From the NCBI RefSeq assembly GCF_000429305.1, contig NZ_AUBP01000001.1, positions 494,304 to 558,303 of the forward strand: DNA of 64,000 nucleotides, read 5' to 3'. This DNA is from Desulfovibrio inopinatus DSM 10711 (GTDB taxonomy: Bacteria; Desulfobacterota; Desulfovibrionia; Desulfovibrionales; Desulfovibrionaceae). Made by a program: the position numbers and the translations under genes. The notes under the pieces were generated by a model. It did no database searches. It was not told the DNA's origin and was given only the letters and a program-made list of their open reading frames with translations. Below, piece after piece: positions 18,891 through 27,454 of this stretch; within the stretch, counting starts at the first letter, position 1; each line of letters begins with the position of its first letter.

Positions 18891-21800
18891 TTATTCCCTG
18901 GGCGTCTCCTGTGGCGAAATTCCTGTCTGGAGCAGATAATCGATGGTCTTCTGAAACTCTATTTTCAGTGAGGTAAATAGCCTTGTCAACGCTTCGCCAC
19001 GTTGTTCTTTGAGTGCTGTTTCCAGTTGTTTCGCTATTTCAGCCACACAGACTTCGCCAATAGAGAGGGCATTCCCCTTGATGGTATGAGCCAAGCCTGC
19101 GGCTTCTGCCGGGTTTTTGTGGAGGTTGGTCTCCAACTGCTCCATATCGTTCTGTCCGTCGCGTAGAAACACGGTTTGGAGTATGGCCAGCAATTCTTCA
19201 TTACCGCCAAGACGAGCCAGGGCCTGTTGGACTTCGGCTTCGCGTTGCTGGTCATTGGAAGGACTGTCAACATGTGTATTTTCTGTCTCATGAGGCCGTG
19301 GTGGAGTGTCCTCAGGAACCTTGGAGGTCGATTGGCTTGTGACGGACGAAGAATCATGGTCGGTTGCACGGTCGATGGCGCTTAATAACGTCTCAATGGT
19401 GATAGGCTTGGCAATATAGTCGGACAAGCCTGCGGCAAGAAGGGCGCGCCTGTCTTCGGGCATAGCATGGGCCGTCATGGCAATAATGGGAATGGAGCGA
19501 GGTACTTTGAGCGTTGTGTGGTTACGAATTCTTCTTGTGACTTCAACCCCGTCCATCTCTGGCATTTGGATGTCCATCAATATGAGGTCGAAATCCTGCT
19601 TGGCGAGAATATTCAGGGCCTCATGCCCATGAGCAGCGTGGGTAACATGATGCCCTTGAGGAATGAGGATGTTTTTTACGAGTTCGGCGTTAAGAGAGGA
19701 GTCTTCGACAAGTAAAATCTCGCGTGCTTGGGTTGAATGTGAACTTTTGAGGCGATATTGCTTTTGGACTTGAGAGAATTCCTGAGCTGTAGCCGTTTCG
19801 AGGCGGACGGTAAGATAAAAAGTACTTCCTTTGTCGATTTGGCTCTTCGCCCATATGCGCCCGCCCATTTGGGAAGCAAGACGGCTACTAATGCTCAGTC
19901 CAAGTCCGGTTCCGCCAAACCGTCGTGATATGCTTGTATCGGCCTGGTGGAAGCTTTCAAAAATGGACCCGAGCTTTTCCCGAGCTATACCGACTCCGGT
20001 ATCCTTCACCATAAATAGAATTGTCGGAGTGTCAGGTGGCTTACGCCTGTGTGGAGACTTACGGTGTTTATGTTTGGTGTCAGGTTGTACTGAAATGGAT
20101 ATGGAGCCGTCTTTCGTGAACTTAAGAGCGTTGCTCAACAAATTGAAGAGAATCTGGCGTAATCGTGAGGGATCGCCTTTGACGTATTGGGGCGTTGTCT
20201 GATGAATGTCGAGTTCCAGTGTCAGCCCCTTGCTTTTCGCTTGGTCGGCGAAACTATTGCGAAGCATTGTGACCAGGAAATAGAGATCGAATGGTGTTTT
20301 CTCCAGCGTGAGCTTGTGCGCCTCGATTTTGGAAAAGTCGAGAACATCATTGATAACCGTGAGCAGGGAATCTCCTGCTTCTTTGATCATTTCGAGATGA
20401 CGGACATCTCCTTCCTGAGGAGGCGTGTGCAGGGCGACTTCAGTCATTCCGAGAATGACGTTGAGCGGCGTTCGTATTTCATGGCTCATATTGGCGAGAA
20501 AAGCCGATTTTGCTTTGGCGGCTTTGTCGGCACGGCGTTTGGCTGCCTCAAGTTGTCGAGCGGTGCTTTTGTGTTCTTCGATTTCTTTCGTCAATTGGGC
20601 ATTGGCTGCCAGAAGCGATTGTTCAATTGCCTGACGATTCTTCATTTCTCGTTCGAGTTTACTGTTTGTTTCGCGCAGACTTTGGGTCCGTGCAAGAATA
20701 AGATTCTCCTGATCTTCCAAAACCTGCTTGAGGGCATGCTCCACTTGTTTTTTGTCAGTGATATCGGAGAGAAAGTTAAGAGTTGCAGGCTGGCCGTCCC
20801 AATCAAACGTTGCCGCCGTGACCTGTACCCACTTAAACATATTGTCCTTGGTGATTAAGCGAAAATCATACCCGTTCACCGTCTCTTTTCCCGTGATGCG
20901 CTGCGCATAACGTTGAGAAACGATATTCTGATCATTGGGATGAATAAATTTTATAAAATGTGCATTGATAAGTTCTTCTTCGGTATATCCAGTGAATTGC
21001 ATCATAAAAGGATTAACAAATACAATGCGGTCGTCAGTAATGATGACAATCCCCTCGCGGGCATTTTCGACAATGGCTTTGAGCTGTCGTTCACTATTGG
21101 CGAGATCGGCGAGGGCTTGCTTGCTGACACTGATATCTATGGCAAAGCCTTCATGGAGTTTCACCGTGCCAGTCTCATCACGTGTTTCACGGATATAAAT
21201 CGACATCCAAATGGGGGTACCATTTTTATGTTTAAAAGGACTTTGGAAGTCGTTCACCATCCCTTGTTGTTGGAGGAGTCGGAGTAAAACCCATCGTTGA
21301 TGAGAATGAAAATAGAGTTGTTCGGAAGATGAGACCGCTTCCATAAACGCTTCAGGTGAATCATATCCAAGAACGGAAGCAAGAGCAGGATTGATTGTTA
21401 TAAAAACACCTTCTGGTGTCGTCTGGAAAATACCCACAGGGGCTTCATTGAAGATAGCTCTATAATTGGCCTCGCTTGTACGAAGTGCTTTTTCGGCAAG
21501 TCGTTTTGCCGTGACATCAATGCCGAAGACAACAGCGACAACAGAATTGTCTGTGTCCGTCATGGGGTAGCTATAGATGTGAAATACGCGATCTTTGTAT
21601 GTGAGTTCCCATTCGACGGTCCGTTCCGAATGGAGTGACTCGATAGCCGGGCAGAGGTCACAGCGGTCTCCAGAACATTGCACGATGTCACGGCAGTGAC
21701 GTGATGTCGGATTTCCAAAAATTTTGCGAAAGGTAAGATTTGTGTAAGAGATCGTTTTTTCTGGCGTTATGAAATAGATAAACCCGGGAAGTGTTTCTAA

Positions 21801-22313
21801 AAGATAGAGAAAACGCTGTCGTTCTCTTCGCAATTCTTCAATGTAATGTTCGGTTTCAGCTCGATCATTTTCAATAACAGCGAGATACGTTAGCGTTCCC
21901 TCATCGTCGAAAATTGGATGGATGGTCAGAGAACGGAGAGAGTCGTCATTATGGAAGATGCACAGTTGTTCGAGGCAAAGGCCTTGTTTGAGGCGAACGA
22001 TGTGTTCCGGTTTTTTCAAGGCCTCTTGAAGGCACGGGAGTTGGTCAAAAGCGTTTGTCGTTGAACCATCATCGCTCGGTTGCGCGACGAGGAATCGCGG
22101 TGCGCTCGCACTGTTGGTCATGACGACATGACCATCTTCGGTCATGATGAATGCGGGGCGCCGGATAGCCGTGAGAAGAGCGTGAACGACACTTGTTTGG
22201 CACAGCTTGGGGGCGTGGTGACCTTTTGTGGTGTGGGAGGGAGGTTTCTTGAAAGGCATAAGCAGCGCGTTTGTTGTGCCGTAATCGCCGTAGAGCTCTG
22301 CGAGCACGGTCAA
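18891..22313 (-). CDS. Hybrid sensor histidine kinase: four PAS domains, HisKA, HATPase, receiver, Hpt
   Basis: An 1140-aa multidomain kinase. PAS-like modules lie at about residues 42-150, 165-275, 283-395 and 405-520, then a coiled coil, HisKA with H611 in MSHEIRTPLN, the HATPase (FNLLSNALKF, DTGVGI, GTGLGLSI), a receiver with D914 (LMDIQMPEMDG) and a C-terminal Hpt with H1076 (AHTIKGNAL). No membrane helices, so it senses a cytosolic signal. The second PAS carries four cysteines spaced C-x5-C-x4-C-x2-C, a possible metal or redox site. The frame begins at a TTG overlapping the previous stop (TTGA); an ATG at 22259 is an alternative, and neither has a good ribosome binding site. The phosphorelay output is not encoded as an obvious DNA-binding regulator nearby. 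Confidence 0.93.
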   Translation of the reverse strand: MTVLAELYGDYGTTNALLMPFKKPPSHTTKGHHAPKLCQTSVVHALLTAIRRPAFIMTEDGHVVMTNSASAPRFLVAQPSDDGSTTNAFDQLPCLQEALKKPEHIVRLKQGLCLEQLCIFHNDDSLRSLTIHPIFDDEGTLTYLAVIENDRAETEHYIEELRRERQRFLYLLETLPGFIYFITPEKTISYTNLTFRKIFGNPTSRHCRDIVQCSGDRCDLCPAIESLHSERTVEWELTYKDRVFHIYSYPMTDTDNSVVAVVFGIDVTAKRLAEKALRTSEANYRAIFNEAPVGIFQTTPEGVFITINPALASVLGYDSPEAFMEAVSSSEQLYFHSHQRWVLLRLLQQQGMVNDFQSPFKHKNGTPIWMSIYIRETRDETGTVKLHEGFAIDISVSKQALADLANSERQLKAIVENAREGIVIITDDRIVFVNPFMMQFTGYTEEELINAHFIKFIHPNDQNIVSQRYAQRITGKETVNGYDFRLITKDNMFKWVQVTAATFDWDGQPATLNFLSDITDKKQVEHALKQVLEDQENLILARTQSLRETNSKLEREMKNRQAIEQSLLAANAQLTKEIEEHKSTARQLEAAKRRADKAAKAKSAFLANMSHEIRTPLNVILGMTEVALHTPPQEGDVRHLEMIKEAGDSLLTVINDVLDFSKIEAHKLTLEKTPFDLYFLVTMLRNSFADQAKSKGLTLELDIHQTTPQYVKGDPSRLRQILFNLLSNALKFTKDGSISISVQPDTKHKHRKSPHRRKPPDTPTILFMVKDTGVGIAREKLGSIFESFHQADTSISRRFGGTGLGLSISSRLASQMGGRIWAKSQIDKGSTFYLTVRLETATAQEFSQVQKQYRLKSSHSTQAREILLVEDSSLNAELVKNILIPQGHHVTHAAHGHEALNILAKQDFDLILMDIQMPEMDGVEVTRRIRNHTTLKVPRSIPIIAMTAHAMPEDRRALLAAGLSDYIAKPITIETLLSAIDRATDHDSSSVTSQSTSKVPEDTPPRPHETENTHVDSPSNDQQREAEVQQALARLGGNEELLAILQTVFLRDGQNDMEQLETNLHKNPAEAAGLAHTIKGNALSIGEVCVAEIAKQLETALKEQRGEALTRLFTSLKIEFQKTIDYLLQTGISPQETPRE

Positions 22314-22792
22314 AGAGAAATAGGATCGCCGAACGCCAGACCTTGCAGCGGGGTTTTTTCTGCAAAAAATTCATCAAGACGAGGTTTTTCGCTGAAAAGG
22401 ATTTTCATTCTCGAAACGGGCAGGCCTTCGCGAACAGCACCGCTATAAACCAGAGCTTTATCAATGAACTCTGCTGTTAAAAAAGATGCTTTGACTGTAA
22501 ACACACGCCCGAGGCCTTCTTCGAATACTGCCAAGGAGAGTGTATGTTTCGTATGATCTGGCGTCGATATCATGACTCCCGTTTTGATAAGCGCCGTTTC
22601 AAGATTGCGTGGTAAAATCGCCGACCATTTCGAAACAAGTCGGATAAACGGCTCATGGAGAGCAAGATAGTAAAACGGATCGAGCTTGAGCGCGATGGAC
22701 ATACCCGGAGTGTTCAGTAAAGTCGGCGTCGTTTTATAATGGGCGCCCAGGCTTCGTTCAATACCTTTGAGGATATCTTGATAGTCTATCAT
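22310..22792 (-). CDS. Conserved-looking protein of unknown function in the SPL/kinase operon
   Basis: A 160-aa soluble protein. The frame extends upstream, but the ATG at 22792 overlaps the stop of the radical SAM gene (ATGA), the normal sign of coupled translation, so it was chosen. The sequence starts MIDYQDILKGIERSLG and has mixed alpha/beta character (YYLALHEPFIRLV, RVFTVKASFLTAEFIDKAL). No enzyme motif, cysteine cluster or membrane segment was found. Its own stop overlaps the kinase start. The tight packing implies a job tied to the radical SAM protein and the kinase, for example an adaptor, but that is inference. Confidence 0.7.
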   Translation of the reverse strand: MIDYQDILKGIERSLGAHYKTTPTLLNTPGMSIALKLDPFYYLALHEPFIRLVSKWSAILPRNLETALIKTGVMISTPDHTKHTLSLAVFEEGLGRVFTVKASFLTAEFIDKALVYSGAVREGLPVSRMKILFSEKPRLDEFFAEKTPLQGLAFGDPISL

Positions 22793-23901
22793 AGTGTTGT
22801 GTCGTTGAAAGCGAGTTTCATAAGATGGTTTGCAAGACCGCCCAAGGATGATGGAACATATCCGAAAACATGATTCCAGACTACATCCGATTCCATACAC
22901 AGATAAACTTTTTTGTCCAGACCGTACTTGATGAGGCGTGAGGCAATACGGTGAAGTTGAGGAGCGCGAAGAGTGCGAAGAAGTCTTTTTTTCCCGTCTT
23001 CTCCCGTGGTAAATTCGTTGTAGATGTAATGTGATTCTGGATGCTTTCTTTGAATATGATCAAAAAGTTCCGGAAGGCAGCGAAACGATCCGAGGCTTAC
23101 ATAACAGATGGATTCAGGCTTGAGGTGATCGAAGATCATATCCACCGTGCTGTCATAAGCATGTTCCCAACCGGGAAAGTGGATGATCGGATCGAAATGA
23201 AGGCATACGTGAAATCCTGCTTCGGCGCAGGTCGCGGCCGCTTGAAGTCTTTCCGCAAGACTTGCGGCATCGAATTCTTCGTTTTCACAGATCGACGGGG
23301 CGTTGACCGACCATGCCGGAAGAATTTGCTTCGGATCGGCCGCATCCATCCACGAGAGGTCGATGATCTTAGATTTGAGTTCCAGGCGGACATTGGGAAA
23401 GTCGTGCAGGAAGGAAACAAGGTCACGGCTAAAAGACGTAATGGCTTCAAGCGCAAGCGAATCGGTGAATTCCCCCGTACCGACTCGAAATCGACGGTTG
23501 GGATCATGGGAAAATGCCTCGCCGATTTGGCCGAAAAGGTCATCCTGGTTAGCAAAAATTTTTAAGACGTTGTCACGGAAATAGGCTTTAAGGATGCAGT
23601 AGGTGCACGTGACCGGACAGTTTTCACCAAAGTGAATGATCTGATAGGCACAACATCGATACTTTCGTGTAGCCGGACATGGACGCAGAAAACGGCCTTT
23701 ATAATGCTTCAGATACACGGTGTGGCCGGTGTGGTCAGTTTCCGGATCAAACATGGTGGAAGTGTCCGGAGTCATAACCGAAAATGGTAAATGGGCGAGA
23801 CGTTCCCTGACGCGCCTGGTCATGGGAGAATCTGCAACGTCTTCGTCAGCGACAATGCGCGTGAGGTGACGAAGGTGCACAGGAAGAGCAATATGGTCCA
23901 T
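22789..23901 (-). CDS. SPL-like radical SAM protein
   Basis: A 370-aa radical SAM enzyme related to spore photoproduct lyase. The cluster motif C-x3-C-x2-C is in FGENCPVTCTYC, followed by LKAYFRDN as in SPL. The later GWEHAY segment matches the SPL-family pattern GWERGY. In SPL a cysteine a short way after the cluster donates hydrogen to the thymine radical; the corresponding stretch here reads RVGTGEFTDSLAL with no cysteine, so lyase activity is doubtful. An upstream pair CC (KYRCCAYQ) exists but lies before the cluster. The ATG at 23901, 4 nt after the ParB-like stop, was chosen over longer starts that would overlap that gene. Substrate unknown. Confidence 0.88.
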   Translation of the reverse strand: MDHIALPVHLRHLTRIVADEDVADSPMTRRVRERLAHLPFSVMTPDTSTMFDPETDHTGHTVYLKHYKGRFLRPCPATRKYRCCAYQIIHFGENCPVTCTYCILKAYFRDNVLKIFANQDDLFGQIGEAFSHDPNRRFRVGTGEFTDSLALEAITSFSRDLVSFLHDFPNVRLELKSKIIDLSWMDAADPKQILPAWSVNAPSICENEEFDAASLAERLQAAATCAEAGFHVCLHFDPIIHFPGWEHAYDSTVDMIFDHLKPESICYVSLGSFRCLPELFDHIQRKHPESHYIYNEFTTGEDGKKRLLRTLRAPQLHRIASRLIKYGLDKKVYLCMESDVVWNHVFGYVPSSLGGLANHLMKLAFNDTTL

Positions 23902-23905
23902 AATC

Positions 23906-24922
23906 TTATCGTGAGCCGCAACCGGAATTGGAGTCCGGGGCGCCAACAAGCCAGAGTTCATCCCATTCTTTCTTTTCCGTTGCCTCATCGAGATCTCGAA
24001 CGGCCTGTCCAAGTTCTTGCCGGTTGGCAACCTCGACTTCAAGACGTACACGATCCGTCTCGAATCCCTGAGACGGCTTGACGCGCCAGACATTTTGACG
24101 CGTGATTTCTGAAGCGAGTGTGAAAAAACGTTCCTCCATGTCGGTCAGGCAGGGATAGCGCATGTTTCGGGCTGCGGTACCTAATCGATGCAGCGTATCA
24201 TTGGGGGAAAGACCCAAGTGCAACACGGCATGCAAGTTCGCTTTTTCCACCAACTCCGCCACAGGTTTTTTCTGCATAAGTGAGGCTTCTCGGATATTGC
24301 CGACAAAACCAGCCAAGTTGTTTCTCGACCATTTGAGGGAAGCAAAAAAAGGTTCGAGGATTTCCAGATCGAACTCGCTCAGCGTGGAGAGGACGGAGGC
24401 TGACGCGAGTGTGAGGCGATTGGCAAAGAGGTAACTGTCAAAACGGCTTGGCAACTCCAGCCATTGCTCTAAACGCGCGGCTTGAGCGCTTTTGGCTGAA
24501 AGTCCAAGGTATGGGGCGGCTTCACGCATCCAGACCTCAAACGATGCTTGCGTCTGGAAATAGCGTCCAGCCTGAACAAGCATGGCCTCTGTACGTTGCC
24601 GGTTAAAATTACAGGCGAGATAAATCAGGCCGCGCAACAGGCCTTGAGGAAGAAATGCATTGTTGATGTTTGATTCGAGTCTGACAGCGGTCGCAAAACG
24701 ATTTAATTGTGTTAATACGCGTAATCGCTTGACACCACTGAGTAAAATTGGACGTGAACCCGTGTCATCCAGGATGATGGGGCTAAGTTGACCGAGCCGG
24801 CTGATGGAATTGCAAAGTTCGGGAGAAGGATCGTCGGCCCAAAAAAGAGCCGGGTTCTCCGTTCCCACATCAACTGGCCACACCGTTACAAGCTCTGGGG
24901 AATATGTGATAAGTGGATCCAT
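23906..24922 (-). CDS. ParB-like domain protein
   Basis: A 338-aa soluble protein. Residues about 20-100 resemble the ParB/Srx N-terminal fold: SISRLGQLSPIILDD followed by PILLSGVKRLRVL, the usual hydrophobic-loop-GxRR-like pattern with GVKR in place of GERR. The rest is mostly helical and could hold a helix-turn-helix (AAPYLGLSAKSAQAARLEQW), though I cannot confirm one. It is not a chromosomal ParB: there is no ParA partner. It leads the operon with the SPL-like radical SAM gene. ParB-fold proteins bind CTP or ATP and can act as nucleases or protein kinases; which applies here is unknown. Confidence 0.72.
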   Translation of the reverse strand: MDPLITYSPELVTVWPVDVGTENPALFWADDPSPELCNSISRLGQLSPIILDDTGSRPILLSGVKRLRVLTQLNRFATAVRLESNINNAFLPQGLLRGLIYLACNFNRQRTEAMLVQAGRYFQTQASFEVWMREAAPYLGLSAKSAQAARLEQWLELPSRFDSYLFANRLTLASASVLSTLSEFDLEILEPFFASLKWSRNNLAGFVGNIREASLMQKKPVAELVEKANLHAVLHLGLSPNDTLHRLGTAARNMRYPCLTDMEERFFTLASEITRQNVWRVKPSQGFETDRVRLEVEVANRQELGQAVRDLDEATEKKEWDELWLVGAPDSNSGCGSR

Positions 24923-24952
24923 AGTGCCTTGCTATGTTTGGGTGGCTGCAAC

Positions 24953-24982
24953 TTGACAATTTACAAACTCACTCTCTATATC
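24953..24982 (+). promoter_or_regulatory. Candidate sigma-70 promoter for the EF-G-like gene
   Basis: TTGACA at 24953-24958 and TATATC at 24977-24982, spacing 18, about 125 nt before the ATG. The -35 is perfect, the -10 is partial. Confidence 0.5.
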
Positions 24983-25105
24983 CCTAAAATTGATGAATTC
25001 CAAGATGAGAGTTTTTCACTTTCTGCGAGGTAATACGACCGGAGCTTCATTCGGTCTTTGTCAGCGGTCTCAAGGGGATCTAACGCCAAGCTAAGGGAGA
25101 TGTGA

Positions 25106-27175
25106 ATGCTCAGTAAACTTCAAACACAGAGAACGTATGCACTCGTCGGTCACGGCGGGTGCGGAAAAACATCAGTGGCCGAAATGCTGCTCTTCAATAC
25201 CGAAACCATCAATCGATTGGGGAAGATTGAAGAAGGTACGACGACTCTGGATTTTGAGCCCGAAGAGGTGAAACGCAGGGGGAGCGTTCAGCCTGGGTTT
25301 GCCGCGTTTTCCTGGAACAAAAATCAGCATTTTCTTGTGGATGTGCCTGGGGACGGATCGTTTAACGGCGATCTGGCATATATGCTTCAGGCGGTTGACG
25401 GGGTTGTGTTCGTTGTGGATGCCGTGGATGGGGTCAAACCGCTGACGAAAAAATTGTGGCGTGAAGTTGAGAAACTGCGTTTGCCAACGATTTTTTTTAT
25501 CAACAAAATGGACCGCGATCGTGCCGATTTCGACATGGCTTTGAACGGTATTCGGGAACAACTTGGAGTGAAGCCGTATCTTCAAAATTTGCCGATTGGC
25601 AGCAAAGAAGATTTTAAGGGTGTTGTCAACATTCTCGAAAACAAAGCATATTTCTTTGATGAAAACGGTGGTGTCACCGTTGGAGAGCCGCCCGAAGACA
25701 TGAGCGAAGCCATTGAAGCGCTGCGCGAAACCATGGTTGAAGAAATCGCTGTCTGCGACGAAGAACTCATGGAACGGTATTTTGAAGAAGGCAGCTTGCC
25801 CGTGGAAGATCTTCAAGCGGCGACCAGACAAGCTGTTGTCTGCTCCGAGCTCTATCCTGTCTGCGCTGGCGCAGCGCTCAAAGGAATGGGAGGCTCGCGT
25901 TTGTTGACAGCCATTCAAACATATTTCCCGTCTCCATTGGACAGCGCCACAGGTGAAAAGGAAATTGAATCTGTCGATGGCGACTTTCGAGCGGTTTCCG
26001 TCGATGAACCGCCAGTGGGGATTATTTTTAAAACGCTCTTTGATCCCTTTGCCGGTCAGTTGTCCATGATGCGTGTGCTGACAGGGACCGTTTCGTCCGA
26101 CATGACGCTGTTCAATCCTGGAAAAGACGAGAAAGAGCGTTTGGGACAATTGTTGTTGCCCTTGGGTAAAGAGACCGTCCCGCTCAAAGAATCGGTTGGC
26201 CCCGGTGCTATTGTCGCTATCGCCAAACTCAAGAATACGTCCACAGGCGATACATTGTGCGATGAAAAAGCACCGTTCAAAGTTATGTTGCCGTCCTTGA
26301 ATAATCCGATGATTACATATGCCCTGGCTCCCAAGGAAAAGGGCGAGGAAGACAAAGTCTACTCGGCCATTCAGAAGCTTTTGGAAGAAGATGTGACCTT
26401 GCGCCTGACGCGTGACGAAGAAACAGGTGATATCTTGCTTTCGGGTATGGGACAATCGCATATCGAAATTGCCGTTGAAAAGGCCAAGCGTCGTTTTAAA
26501 GTGGATATTGTGCTTAAAGCACCGAAAATTCCCTACCGAGAAACCGTCAAGGGGAAAGTCGAGGTGCAAGGGCGCCACAAAAAACAAACAGGTGGACGTG
26601 GCCAGTTCGGCGATTGTTGGATTCGCGTGGAGTCTTTGACTCGTGGCTCCGGTTACGAATTCCATGACGCCATTGTTGGCGGTGCTATACCTAAACAGTT
26701 TATCCCGGCAGTCGATAAAGGGGTCCAGGAAGCGTCTCGGAAAGGACCTATGGCCGGATATCCGTTGGTAGACTTCAAAGTGACTCTGTATGATGGATCG
26801 TTCCATACGGTTGATTCGTCTGAAATGGCCTTTAAAGTTGCCGGGTCGTTGGCGTACAAGGCTGCCTGCGAAAAATTGAAGCAAGTGTTGCTTGAACCCA
26901 TTGCGTTGATCACGGTTTCGATACCGGATGAATTCATGGGAGATGTCATTGGTGACCTGTCTTCGCGGCGTGGAAAAGTGCTTGGCTCGGATTCGACAGC
27001 CGGGGTCACGGAAGTGCAGGCACATGTTCCCATGAGCGAAATTCAGGAATATGCGAAAACACTCAGCTCCATGACAGGGGGCTTGGGTATGTTTTCTCTT
27101 GATTTCGACCATTACGAAGAGTGCCCTCCCATTGTGGCCGAAAAAGTCGTGGCCGACAGCAAGCCCGCTGAGTAA
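25106..27175 (+). CDS. Elongation factor G-like GTPase (EF-G paralogue)
   Basis: A 689-aa protein with EF-G domain order throughout. GTPase motifs: G1 GHGGCGKT (residues 15-22), G3 DVPG (79-82), G4 NKMD (133-136), and the domain IV/V region with GGRGQFGD and the terminal SSMTGGLGMFSLDFDHYEE. In true EF-G, G3 reads DTPGH and the histidine drives GTP hydrolysis; here DVPGDG lacks it. The sequence therefore belongs with the EF-G-like paralogues, which are not the main translocase. Reported roles of such paralogues vary (recycling, ribosome protection) and none can be assigned. AAGGGAGATG precedes the start. Codon use looks biased toward high expression. A strong terminator follows. Confidence 0.9.
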   Translation: MLSKLQTQRTYALVGHGGCGKTSVAEMLLFNTETINRLGKIEEGTTTLDFEPEEVKRRGSVQPGFAAFSWNKNQHFLVDVPGDGSFNGDLAYMLQAVDGVVFVVDAVDGVKPLTKKLWREVEKLRLPTIFFINKMDRDRADFDMALNGIREQLGVKPYLQNLPIGSKEDFKGVVNILENKAYFFDENGGVTVGEPPEDMSEAIEALRETMVEEIAVCDEELMERYFEEGSLPVEDLQAATRQAVVCSELYPVCAGAALKGMGGSRLLTAIQTYFPSPLDSATGEKEIESVDGDFRAVSVDEPPVGIIFKTLFDPFAGQLSMMRVLTGTVSSDMTLFNPGKDEKERLGQLLLPLGKETVPLKESVGPGAIVAIAKLKNTSTGDTLCDEKAPFKVMLPSLNNPMITYALAPKEKGEEDKVYSAIQKLLEEDVTLRLTRDEETGDILLSGMGQSHIEIAVEKAKRRFKVDIVLKAPKIPYRETVKGKVEVQGRHKKQTGGRGQFGDCWIRVESLTRGSGYEFHDAIVGGAIPKQFIPAVDKGVQEASRKGPMAGYPLVDFKVTLYDGSFHTVDSSEMAFKVAGSLAYKAACEKLKQVLLEPIALITVSIPDEFMGDVIGDLSSRRGKVLGSDSTAGVTEVQAHVPMSEIQEYAKTLSSMTGGLGMFSLDFDHYEECPPIVAEKVVADSKPAE

Positions 27176-27202
27176 TCTGCTTCTTCTTTGTGTTTCAATC
27201 AC

Positions 27203-27236
27203 GGGAGCTTCCTGCATTGCAGGGAGCTCCCTTTTC
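27203..27236 (+). terminator. Rho-independent terminator of the EF-G-like gene
   Basis: GGGAGCTTCCTGC pairs with GCAGGGAGCTCCC around ATT, followed by TTTTCTATT, 27 nt after the stop. Confidence 0.92.
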
Positions 27237-27454
27237 TATTATGATACACCTTGTCTATATAATGATCGTTGTAACAGGAATGTTTCGCAGATATTTCTTT
27301 TTTGATCACATCGTGTTGTCCTCGCTTTTACGATGTAACACGCTGTTTTCCTCATGGTAAAATCTGGTTTCACGAAGAACAATGGAGTGCTCCAGGATTT
27401 TCGTGTAAAGAAGCTGTGTGAGATAGTTTCCTATACGTGCAGATGAGGCAATGC

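Noticed and set aside
20187..20858. 223-aa plus-strand open frame opposite the hybrid kinase
   Set aside because: No ribosome binding site or domain, and it lies across the conserved HisKA/HATPase coding region.
25172..27217. 681-aa open frame on the minus strand opposite the EF-G-like gene
   Set aside because: It mirrors a highly biased coding frame, has no ribosome binding site or domain, and the plus-strand GTPase motifs are decisive.
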